Below are positions 12,541-22,431 of a DNA stretch of 64,000 bases, in pieces. The DNA is from Wurfbainia villosa (lineage: Eukaryota; Streptophyta; Magnoliopsida; Zingiberales; Zingiberaceae), in NCBI GenBank assembly GCA_025175895.1, contig CM046006.1, positions 69,460,288-69,524,287 of the forward strand. The letters run 5' to 3'. How positions within the stretch are numbered: position 1 is the stretch's first letter; each line of letters begins with the position of its first letter. Both the position numbers and the translations under genes were made by a program. Under the pieces are notes generated by a model. It was not told where the DNA came from. It worked only from the letters and a program-made list of their open reading frames with translations, and ran no database searches.

Positions 12541-14458
12541 TAATATATAACCGAGGAATCTCGGTTCTTCCGTTCCGCCACCACACGGGGATATCTTCCG
12601 CTTCGCCTCACGGGGATAAAAATAAAATATATAATATATAACCGAGGAATCTCGGTTCTTTCGTTCCACCACCGCACGGGGATATCTTCCGCTTCGCCTC
12701 GCGGGGATAAAAATGATATATATAATATATAACCAAGGAATCTCGGTTCTTCCGTTCCACCACCGCACGGGGATATCTTCCGCTTCGCCTCGCGGGGATA
12801 AAAATGCTATATATATAATATAACCGAGGAATCTCGGTTCTTCCGTTCCACCACCGCACGGGGATATCTTCCGCTTCGCCTCGCGGGGATAAAAATAATA
12901 TATATAATATATAACAGAGGAATCTCGGTTCTTCCGTTCCACCACCGCACGGGGATATCTTCCGCTTCGCCTCGCGGGGATAAAAATAATATATATAATA
13001 TATAACCGAGGAATCTCGGTTCTTCCATTCCACCACCGCACGGGGATATCTTCCGCTTCGCCTCGCGGGGATAAAAATAATATATATAATATATAACCGA
13101 GGAATCTCAGTTCTTCCGTTGCACCACCGCACGAGGATATCTTCCGCTTCGCCTCGCGGGGATAAAAATGATATATATATAACCGAGGAATCTCGGTTCT
13201 TCCGTTCCACCACCGCACGGGGATATCTTCCGCTTTGCCTCGCGGGGATAAAAATGATATATATATAACCGAGGAATCTCGGTTCTTTCGTTCCACCACC
13301 GCACGGGGATATCTTCTACGTCGCCTCATGGGGATAAAAATAATATATATAATATATAACCGAGGAATCTCGATTCTTCCATTCCACCACCGCACGGGGA
13401 TATCTTCCGCTTCGCCTCGCGGGGATAAAAATGATATATATAATATATAACCGAGGAATCTCGGTTCTTCCGTTCCACCACCGCACGGGGATATCTTCCG
13501 CTTCGCCTCGCGGGGATAAAAATGATATATATATAACCGAGGAATCTCGGTTCTTCCGTTCCACCACCGCACGGGGATATCTTTCGCTTCGCCTAGCGGG
13601 AATAAAAATGATATATATATAACCGAGGAATCTCGGTTCTTCCGTTCCACCACCATACGGGGATATCTTTCGCTTCGCCTCGCGGGGATAAAAATAATAT
13701 ATATAATATATAACCGAGGAATCTCGGTTCTTCCGTTCCACCACCGCACGGGGATATCTTCCGCTTCGCCTCGCGGGGATAAAAATAATATATATAATAT
13801 ATAACCGAGGAATCTCGGTTCTTCCGTTCCACCACCGCACGGGGATATCTTCCGCTTCGCCTTACGGGGATAAAAATGATATATATATAATATAACCGAG
13901 GAATCTCGGTTCGTCTGTTCTACCACCGCACGGGGATATCTTTCGCTTCGCCTCACGGGGATAAAAATAATATATATAATATATAACCGAGGAATCTCGG
14001 TTCTTCCGTTCCACCACCGCACGGGGATATCTTCCGCTTCGCCTCATGAGGATAAAAATAATATATATAATATATAACCGAGGAATCTCGGTTCTTCGTT
14101 TCCACCACTGCACGGGGATATCTTCCGCTTCGCCTCGCAGGGATAAAAATGATATATATATTACCGAGGAATCTCGGTTCTTCCGTTCCACCACCGCACG
14201 GGGATATCTTCCGCTTCGCCTCGCAGGGATAAAAATGATATATATATAATATAATCGAGGAATCTCGGTTCTTCCGTTCCACCACCGCACCGGGATATCT
14301 TCTGCTTCGCCTCGCGGGGATAAAAATAATATATATAATATATAACCGAGGAATCTCGGTTCTTCCATTCCACCATCGCACAGGGATATCTTTCGCTTCG
14401 CCTCGCGGCGATAAAAATAATATATATAATATATAACCGAGGAATCTCGGTTCTTCCG
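12541..14458 (-). repeat. LARD-T tandem array 3, ~91 base units (~21 copies)
   Basis: Each unit shares TTCCGTTCCACCACC and CACGGGGATA with array 2, then adds a second module (TTCCGCTTCGCCTCGCGGGG) and a variable AT-rich run of alternating TA. The inverted repeat at the place equivalent to that of array 2 is AACCGAG-GAAT-CTCGGTT. Some units are about 8 bases shorter in the TA run. On the minus (element sense) strand the array is almost free of stops in all three frames, which produces a 545-codon frame at 12385-14022. That frame is repeat-derived, since 91 is not a multiple of 3 and the peptide cycles through three versions. Confidence 0.9.
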
Positions 14459-14815
14459 CTATGCGGGGATGACGACTCCGGCTGAGTAATTGAGTGCCAA
14501 TAATTACCCTAGCCGAGTAGCCGGATAGTATGAAGTATGTTAACTCAGTCGGATGACTGAGTACAAGTAATGACCCTGACCAAGTAGTCAAAAGGGATGA
14601 AGCATATAAACTCAGCTGAAGGACTAAGTACAAGTAATTATCCTAACCAAATGGTCGAAAGGGATGAAGTATATTCTCGGATGAGCTACCGAGTGGAACA
14701 ACTTATCTCGACCGAGTGGCCAGAGAGAATGAAGTATGCTCTCGGTCGAATGACTGAGTGTAAATATCTACCCTGACCGAGTGGTCGACTTGATATGCGG
14801 TCGAGTGACCAACTA
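14459..14815 (-). repeat. LARD-T tandem array 4, ~66 base units
   Basis: Four to five degenerate units contain GATGAAGTATA and CCCTGACCGAGTGGTCG-like words. The clearest inverted repeat is CTCAGTC-GGAT-GACTGAG (about 14543); others are partly decayed (CTCGG...CCGAG near 14675). Confidence 0.65.
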
Positions 14816-15195
14816 ATTATGTATGACTAATAGACACTAGAATGCCGAATTAAATGTAAACTTGCAAGATGAGCATTAAATGTTGAGATAATTAAATTTG
14901 AGCTTTTAAGATATTCTAAGTGCATATATAATCATATTGTTTGTTCTCTAAATATGTCTCATGTGATATATCTTCAATGGAGAAAATTTTAAATATAGCT
15001 AGAGAAATGACAAGATATAAGAATGCAACAAGATGTTAAAGGTAAGTATTTATATACATACTTACTGAATTTAACAACATGGAGGATTGATGTCTTCCTC
15101 CCATCGCAGAGTCATATCCAATAAAAAAGCTCTGATGAGAAATTGATCATCCTAATTAGATGATTATATTATTATCTCAACGTCTTGCCCAGAAG
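14816..15195 (-). other. LARD-T leader after the primer site
   Basis: Unique AT-rich sequence that follows the primer site on the minus strand. No gene, no clear gag start and no repeat are seen. Confidence 0.55.
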
Positions 15196-15213
15196 TTCCC
15201 ACAGACGGCGCCA
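15196..15213 (-). other. Primer binding site of LARD-T
   Basis: The minus strand reads TGGCGCCGTCTGTGGGAA two bases after the LTR end. TGGCGCC is the start of the tRNA-complementary site common in plant Gypsy elements outside the chromoviruses; the tRNA species was not determined. Confidence 0.8.
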
Positions 15214-15215
15214 AC

Positions 15216-16533
15216 TGATGCGGCACGGATTATTTTTCTCCACGATCTTGTGCCACCGAGGAAGGGGTCCTCTCCGACCGCATCAGTAAATTTGAATATG
15301 TCCCTGAAAAAGTTAACACGTGTTAAACCATCGCCGGCCTACCCGGCGATGGCACTCCGATGCTTAAGTTAGGCCGGATATTAATGAAATAAAATGTATT
15401 AAATGCAGTAAAAATAAGATAAAAGAAGAGTGATAGAACTTATCTCAGATGTAGCTATAAACGTGTAAAAACATATGACAATCATATCAAAGAGTTATTA
15501 ACCCAGAGATATAAATCCAGAATGGATATAAGCTGAGAAGATAGCAGTCGTGCTTGTACGATTTAGTTTCACCCCATGGTCAAGCATCTGATCAAACAGT
15601 TATTGGGCAGAACCCCTTCACTCTGAGAACCATACTCGGCTATCATTTAAAGGTATGACACTTCATCAAGTCAAACACATATTTCCAGATTCAATTTTGT
15701 CCATTGAACGTAGAATGCCTTGCTCATCAAGCAGCATATCCTTTAAAAATAGTCTTCTCCAAGAAATATGGAAATGATGCAGCAAGATTAAGGTGAAAGT
15801 GCATAGTGAGAAGCACATCGATGGTTGAGTTAATCTCATCAAAATAAAGCCACACAGCCATCTCGGAGTATCCCGGATGAATCTCACAATCGACCAAGAT
15901 GTTCTTTCCTCTGTAGGACATATAGACGCAGGATCTACTCACTTTAAATACTGTCAAATTATCAACCCAATTGCATAAGGAATGTTTTATTTCCAGAAGC
16001 CACTTATATCTTGTCACAAGGTCTTTTCTTGGGTAGAAGCTGAGGGCGGGGAGCGAGTCACCAGAAGCAGTGGAACCCACTTGCACTATCATGAAGCCAC
16101 CACTCTGAAGCAAGTTGTAAGGCGAGGAGGCATCGAAACTGGAAAAAGTCCCACTGTCCGGTGGTGTTGCCGAGGTCATCCAGGTCAAAATACATGCTTT
16201 TCTCACCATATTTGGCTACCACGGGATAGGACTTGAGGCTGGTGCTAGAGAGGGCTTGGCGGGAGGGCTTGACGATGAGCCACCTCCCATTGTAGGAGCT
16301 TCCCGTGAGGCCCTTCGCAGTGACCAGTTGAACGGCTGCCACGGTAGTGAGGGAGACGAGGTGGCGACGATGAAAAGAGTAGAAGCCAATCGGTGGCTGT
16401 GGAGAGAATGAACCGAAGCCTCCCCTTGGGAGAAAAAAGATCCCCTCCTTTAAACCCTAGCCACTCCTTTTACATCTCCTCCTATGGGTCGGGCCCTTAT
16501 TTTCGTATATGGGCTAATATTTATCTCATATCA
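15216..16533 (-). repeat. LARD-T 5' LTR
   Basis: Near-identical partner of 8516-9837. The right edge ...ATATCA abuts the duplication TCTTA. It carries the second psaH fragment at 16042-16350 and, running on from it, an open minus-strand frame at 15727-16209 (160 codons). The frame's C-terminal half matches nothing I recognise; in the left LTR it is broken. Confidence 0.92.
16042..16350 (-). pseudogene. psaH: Captured fragment of psaH, copy 2
   Basis: Same content as 9346-9655: transit-like AAVQLVTAKGL, AKYGEKSMYFDLDDL, GNTTGQWD, frame change, DASSPYNLLQS, TASGDSLP. It shares the frame change and the ~22-residue internal loss with copy 1, so both lesions existed before this element inserted. 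A few bases differ between the copies (for example GCG against GTG near 16306). Confidence 0.85.
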
Positions 16534-16538
16534 TCTTA
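16534..16538. other. Target site duplication of LARD-T (right)
   Basis: TCTTA, identical to 8511-8515. Confidence 0.9.
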
Positions 16539-17399
16539 GTTACTATAGTCTCATCAAGGTCAACTCTAGGGATCACCTTCCTTGTAACCTTGACTCCACT
16601 ACTAGAATTAGGGTTAATTTTATAATTATGAAACTCTATGATATGAAAGCATACTCTCTTTGAATTTAGGCTTGTTTCCCAAACTCTTCTTGTCTTTAAC
16701 CATTTCTTGCCTACCAAAACCTAAATTTTGTTCTTTTGATTCTTTAAATATTTTTTATTTTCCTAAGGGCATTCTCCAATTTATTTAGTATTGACTTCAA
16801 TACTTAATTTTCTTCCTCTAAAATCATAGTTCTTTATTTTTCATGATTTTCTTGATCATTTCTCCTCCTATGCATATGTCTTATCTTTTTAGTGTTTTGT
16901 ATTATGAAATCTAGAACTGTCTTTAGACTTATGATCATGATATTGAGAACTTAAATCATAAAATTTATCTCTAACATATTTTTATATGATATAAAGAAAC
17001 TCCATTAATTAATGATACATTGGGTTTTAACTTTGAAGTTCTCCCTGGACCTGAGCTTCCTCCCATGTCCTTAGGTAGGTGTCTCCTAATAGTATCCATG
17101 TTGATTACACAAAAAGTATACTGTGTTCTTTGCACTTCCCTATCAAAGGTTTTGGCTTCCTTTAACTTCTCATTTGCCTTCGGTGTCGCTTGACGTAGGC
17201 ACCTACTCATATAATGTCAATTCTCCATATATTCTCCATATATTATATAATCTTTATTTTTTATAATTGAAATTATATTACCTTCCATGGTGGTAGGTGA
17301 ATCATAAGTGTGTTCTTCATTGGCTCTAAATATCAAGGGTTCTTCTTGTTCTGATGTTGATGACATATCCTCCCCTTAATCTTTGAGGTAGAGGGTTTT
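16539..17399 (-). pseudogene. Copia-A interior downstream of gag, decayed
   Basis: The minus-strand continuation of Copia-A. A minus frame at 16971-17210 includes the words RRHLPKDMGGSSGPGR and LKPNVSLINGVSLYH and probably derives from the gag-protease linker of this family, but I cannot place it with certainty. No protease active site is visible. Confidence 0.4.
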
Positions 17400-17829
17400 T
17401 CAATCTCTTTCATATCAGATGTTGAGCATCTCTCAACATTTGAATATTCATGCCCTTGAGCCGATGATTCTTCTTTCTTGAACCCATTCAAATATTGTGT
17501 CAATTGTGAGTTTTCATGAATTTTGGCAAGCTTGCTCTAGAGATTCGTGGCATTTTGATATTTATCTATCTTACATAATAGGTTGTTAGGTACCGAATTA
17601 ATCAAAATATTGATTACCTTATCATGTGCCTTAAATATTTGGATTTGTTCCTAAGTTCATTTACTATTGTCAAGAGGCCTTCCTCTTTTGTCTTTTGAAA
17701 TGTCATTAGAGCAAACCATTTTTCCATCTCCAATTGGAAGAACATTTCGATTCTTACCTTCCATTGCGTAAACTCTCCTAATCCAAAGGAGGTGAAAATT
17801 GAATTTCCAAATGTATCATTGAACTCCAT
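17400..17829 (-). pseudogene. Copia-A gag remnant
   Basis: The minus-strand frame starting at 17829 contains FTQWKVRIEMFF followed by LEMEKWFAL. This matches the start of plant Copia gag, where a YWKxRMExYL-type motif is followed by a tryptophan. The frame is open for only 71 codons (to 17614), then decays. Gag would form the particle that packages element RNA. The position, about 85 bases after the primer site, fits. Confidence 0.55.
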
Positions 17830-17900
17830 GAATTTTGATGGATCCTTCTAATCCTCTAGTTTGCGCTTCATTGATGGTTAGTCTGATGAAGAGCAATCTT

Positions 17901-17912
17901 ACTCTGATATCA
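17901..17912 (-). other. Primer binding site of Copia-A
   Basis: The minus strand reads TGATATCAGAGT, one or two changes from the TGGTATCAGAGC site for initiator methionine tRNA, two bases after the LTR end. Confidence 0.75.
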
Positions 17913-17914
17913 CT

Positions 17915-19684
17915 TGTTAGGGCAATTGACTTCGCTAGAGGAGGGTGAATAGCAATCACATTTGACTTTAATCATCATTCATTCATGCTTGTCTACAAAG
18001 AGATATATATAGTGGAAATAAGACAAATAAACATGAAACATAACAAGCACAAAGACGCCTTGATTTTATGTGATTTAGAAATCCTAGTTTCTACTTCATG
18101 ATCTAAAATCCTAACATTAGTGCCATAGTGTTTTCTCCTTCTTGGATACTTTTTGAAGGTGGAGAAACCTCTTGCAACCTTTTTTTTACAAGCAACATAA
18201 ATCAAAACCAAATGTACAAGTGAAATAAAAAGATATTGAAATAACAAGTTCACACAAATGAACTTGGCTTTGCTTGCTATTTGGTTTCATTGGATTGGTT
18301 TCTAAAGGTCTATGTAGTAATATTTCGCCTTCAAAGTCTCTAAGGACCAGTCTCAAAAAAAATTCTTGAAGTCCTTTTTTTTATAGAGTTATTGTCTTGC
18401 TAATTTTTGGCAAACAATCGACTAGTAGAACATATAGGTTGACTGCTCCACTGTAGATTCAAACGTTACTCTAACTTGTCTACTTAATAGCTCCATCCAC
18501 CTCAACATCAGTTGACTGTCACTTATCATCAATCAATTGATACCCAAATAATCAAATCCCCAATCAAGTTCTAAACTTTCTTTTCGCTTAAATAGTGTCA
18601 TTAATCGTATGTCATTGGTCGACTGATTATGATCAGTCGAGTTGAATAGTTGAGTTCTAAACTCTTTGTTCGCTGCTACAATTTCATCAGTCAACTGTTA
18701 ATGCCTAACAGTCAACTATTAACATCCAAACCCCCATAAATTCTCAAACTCAAGGTTTGCAATTTACCAATAGATTATTGTATCTTATCAGTGAATTGAT
18801 ATTTTAGTTTCAAACCTAACCAAGGCTAACTCTCGATTTACCTAGTATTCGATTGACCTCAATCTACTAGAATTTTTGTCATCTAGCATTCGGTCATTCT
18901 TCACTTGTTGAAATTTCACTTGTCTAGCATTCAATCACTCTTGATATACTAGGACTTCACCCATTTAGCATGCGATCATCCTTGACCTACTAAGACTTTA
19001 CCCATCTAGCATTCGATCACCCTTAACCTATCAAGAGTTTATCAATGCCAAACATCCTATCCTCCCTAATCTATTTGGACTTTAACACTCACCTAACATC
19101 CGGTCCTTTATGACATGTTAGGACTTTTCATACTTGCCTAACATCAGGTCCTTGTCGACCTATTGATACTTCATCGATACTAAATATTTGATCCTCCCTG
19201 ATCTATTTGGACTTTCATCATGCCTAACATCCAATCCTACATGACTTGTTAGGATTTTTCATTCACATGTCAAGTGTCCAATTCTCCATGTTTCACTTAG
19301 ACTTCATCCATCTCACATCAAGTGTTCGGTTCTTCTTGACCTACTTGGACTTCACCTCTTACCAACTCCTTGTTGAATTTTCAACTGCCAAATATTCAAT
19401 CCTCTATAATCCACTTAGACTGTTCTATTTATAAAGTATTTGATTAACCTTAACCTACTTAACTTTTCACTCAATAATCTTTTATCATGATCATCCTGGC
19501 CTAAGATCCAAACAACCTTTCTCTTTAGCAATCTTCATCATGACCAACTTGAGCTTGATCAACCTTGATTAACAATCTCTCTCTTGAGAAGTATTGCTCG
19601 GTCACATATTGTTCAAATATCAAAAGTTAACTCTAACTTAACTCAAACTTGGTTAATCTTGACCAAAGATCAATTATACCAATA
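17915..19684 (-). repeat. Copia-A 5' LTR
   Basis: It pairs with 4556-6179. The minus end reads CTATTCACCCTCCTCTAGCG...CCCTAACA. It includes CAGTCGACTG-like motifs at about 18415-18790 and the degenerate tandem block at 18830-19510. Divergence from the 3' LTR is substantial, so this is an old insertion. Confidence 0.7.
18830..19510 (-). repeat. Degenerate tandem units in Copia-A 5' LTR
   Basis: Counterpart of the block at 5330-5990, with the same ~45-55 base periodicity and key words but different surviving units. Confidence 0.6.
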
Positions 19685-20124
19685 TAGAGGATGTTTGAAG
19701 GGGTTAGTCATTAGAGAGTTTGAAGGGAAATTGATGTTGCATTCTAGATCTTTAAGAATCACTTCAAAGCAATCAAATAATGAACAAAAAAATATCGCAC
19801 TTTAAATTATTATTTACATTGCATTTATATTTTTTTTGTATCATGATATTTGTACTTGTATTTGGTTATAAAAGAACATATTTTAAGAGATATCTCTGCC
19901 TCTAAAAGATATCCGAAAAGGAGAAAAGACAGTGATAATATCCCCAGGACTAGATCATGAATTAGAAATTGGGAGTTTCGAACTACATAAAATGGTTTGT
20001 ATTTGTGATGATTTTATTTATTTTCCATTGCATATTAATGTGTTGTAGACAAACACACGATCAATATCAAAGCAAATCACTATTCATTACTCCCTAATGA
20101 CATCATCAATCCCAATAGTCCACA
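19685..20124 (+). repeat. Copia LTR A', second part
   Basis: It resumes the plus-strand LTR interrupted at 4555. TTTGAAGGG...CAAAGCAATCAAA, then TTTCGAACTACATAAAAT, then CTATTCATTACTCC match the reverse of the Copia-A LTR in order and end at about 20124 (CACA). No primer site follows, so this was a 3' or solo LTR. Confidence 0.6.
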
Positions 20125-20506
20125 CTTGCCATGTGTGTGTGTGTCTGATTTACATGGGTTTGCTTAGAGGCTGGCAATTGCATCAAATTGTACTGAACAC
20201 ATGGTTAAGGTGGAGACCGATAGTAGATCCCCTCAGTAAGACATCCTAAAAAGATAATGACAAATAAATATCAACAATGACTAAATCTAACTAAGTCAAT
20301 TAAAAAGACTATATTATATTGACCAATTAATAATTGTAATAATCCTTGACATACCAATGATCAATTAGGCTGAGTCGTCACTGACATAATGAACTCATGG
20401 CTTGAATAGAGATAGTTGGATCCACAATGATAATTCCAATAACAAAATACCCAAACCACATTATATTTTTTCATTAGCATTGATGATTCTGTATTTCAAT
20501 TATTTT
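20125..20506. other. Unassigned spacer
   Basis: AT-rich DNA between two element remnants, with a short GT run (about 20132-20145). No gene or element end is recognised. Confidence 0.5.
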
Positions 20507-20781
20507 TGTTGAGTATTTTTAACACAACTTGATAGGTATACTTTATCTTAAAACATAAAATCTTTGTGGAAATTAAAGTATACCTTAGATCGTAGATGTA
20601 GAATCATCGGAACTACACTACATGAATTTTGATGCGAACTCTCACTGTCAGAATGGAAATCACAAGGATTAACTCGAACTTCCACCACAGGTTCACAATG
20701 CCTCAATCTAAGCATGGTGATATGACGAAGATCCCTTGTTCTTCTCAACAAGATAAAAAAAATCTTCTCAAGCGCACGGTA
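20507..20781 (-). repeat. Copia-B 3' LTR, outer part
   Basis: On the minus strand this is the end of an LTR (terminating ...ATACTCAACA at 20507). Its start lies across Gypsy-1 at 32780-33055; the two pieces give an LTR of about 550 bases. The break point is marked by the Gypsy-1 duplication CGGTA. Confidence 0.65.
20777..20781. other. Target site duplication of Gypsy-1 (left)
   Basis: CGGTA here and at 32775-32779 flank the two ends of Gypsy-1 exactly. Confidence 0.9.
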
Positions 20782-22431
20782 TGTTAAATACGGAAAATTT
20801 AAAATACCAAAATAAAATGGCCAAAATTTAGGAAAGGTAATCCTGATAATTTTTCGGGATTTTTAGAGAATTTTAGGAATTTTTCCAAAAATTTTTCTGG
20901 ATTTAAACGGAGTCCGTACGAGATTATTATAGGGATAAAATAAATAGGCTTTGGTGGAGTCTATTTAAGAGGATTAATAGGCGATATTAACCTAAGGTTT
21001 CAAATACCTAAACCTAGGTTAGTTTTCACCATCGTGATAACTTTCTTTTCCCCGATGCACCCGACACCTCTTCCTCTCGCGATCACGCCGTTACCTTGCG
21101 GTTTCACTTTCGCGACAACTCTTCCGATCTTCTTTTTCTTTCTTTCCCTGCACCACAGTAAGGCACCGCCCGCCGTAGGGCCCTTTTCTTCTTCCTCAGC
21201 AAGCGTCGACTTCTCTTCCTTGAGTCCGCACACCGCACTCCTTTCTCTCGCGCCGGCTTCATTTTTCCCCTGCGCCGGATTCTTCTGCGTGCCACCCTCC
21301 TCACCGCGTCGCCACCCCTGTGCATGCGGCCATCGACCGCTACCTTGGCCACTCGTCATCGCCGCAAGTCTTTTGCTGTCGCCGTCTCTTCTCTTCCGCC
21401 AGCCCCATCGAATGCCGACAGCAGCTAGGTCGATCGTAGCTTCTCCTATCGTCTGTTTACCTCTCTGCAAGCGACAGCAGTCTGATCAGGAGTTGTTCTT
21501 TTCGATTGTCGTCGGAGCAAGTGGGTTGAGCGTGGTTTTTCGACGAACAGGGAAGTTTTAGGGGAAGGGCTGGTGAGCTTGATTGGTTGATTTAGGGCAG
21601 TCGGGATTTTTGCTCCGGTGAATAGAGTTGGGGAAATTCTTCCGGTGGAGTCCTAAGTGTTGGTTTCGATCACGAGGCAGGTTCACGGTCGTGACGATTT
21701 GATTCTTTTGCGGATATTTTATCAGGCGGGTATTTTGACTTATCTTTTAGATATAGTCAAGTTGATATGCTAGTTAGGATAGCTTGCAATAATTTTCATG
21801 TTTATATGCCTAGTATATTTTTGGTGCCTACTTGATACATGCATGTGATAGGTTATGATTATACCTTCCCTGTTTTATTTGGATCATAGTTACTTGGATT
21901 ATGGATATGTACGTATTGATTGTGCATATTATTCGGATAGGTGTATTTAGTTGGATTTACATGCTTTAGTATCATGCACCATCTTGCATGATTGCATGCT
22001 GGCTGGACGGGGTTCCTTTATTGTTGAGCCCGCAGACAGTTACATGGCTTGCACACACTGCCACTCATGGGTTAGTGGTACATCAGGAGGGTGTGTGCAG
22101 TTGCTCTGTCAGGCTCCGCTGGTCCGCTCATGGGTAGCGATGAGGCAGCATGGTAGCGGGCTCGGTCACTCAGGAGCAGTGATGGCAGAGTGTACAGTTG
22201 TCATAGCCCTACCCACTCGGCTTCACCATCGCGTGTGAGGCGGCTGACTGGTGTCAGGGGTGACCATGTCATTTGCACGACATGCACTTTGCACGGATCA
22301 CATTTGTATTGTGTTTGCTGCATTATTGTATTGATGCCTTGGATGTTGCATATGATTGCCATGCATATAGGATTAATATTCATATATGGTGATGACTTTA
22401 TCTCTTATAGTAGGGCACATGCTCCTATATC

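Larger units (their letters stand above)
8516..16533 (-). mobile_element. LARD-T: non-coding Gypsy-type element with captured psaH and hairpin arrays
   Basis: A complete 8.0 kb insertion with LTRs 8516-9837 and 15216-16533, a perfect TCTTA duplication and TG...CA ends. Orientation is minus: right next to the 15216 LTR edge is a primer site of the TGGCGCC class (15196-15213), and a G-rich tract (9842-9852) abuts the other LTR. The 5.4 kb interior contains no gag, protease, integrase or reverse transcriptase; it is filled mostly with four tandem arrays. This fits a large non-autonomous derivative. The primer-site class suggests a non-chromovirus Gypsy parent such as Tat/Ogre, a lineage known for tandem repeats in its 3' untranslated region. 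The LTRs are nearly identical (about two dozen differences by eye), so insertion was fairly recent. Confidence 0.85.
4556..19684 (-). mobile_element. Copia-A, minus-strand LTR retrotransposon, internally deleted and split
   Basis: Two related direct LTRs (4556-6179 and 17915-19684) bracket an interior read on the minus strand: primer site at 17901-17912, a decayed gag at about 17400-17829, then a purine-rich stretch before the 3' LTR. With the 8 kb insertion removed, the interior is only about 3.7 kb and I could find no integrase or reverse transcriptase, so pol has been lost or decayed past recognition. The flanks TTGAG (4551-4555) and TAGAG (19685-19689) agree at 4 of 5 bases, a plausible old target duplication. 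It is inserted in an opposite-strand LTR of its own kind. Confidence 0.7.

Noticed and set aside
12385..14022. 545-codon minus-strand frame as a real gene
   Set aside because: It is made wholly of the 91-base tandem unit read in three rotating frames; no start context or known domain.
11225..14458. Regular repeats resembling a CRISPR array
   Set aside because: Units are contiguous with no unique spacers, and the setting is plant nuclear DNA.
21000..21561. GC-rich open frames on both strands in the Gypsy-1 LTR leader (also 30640-31201)
   Set aside because: Overlapping frames on opposite strands in an LTR leader; differences between the LTR copies do not respect codons.
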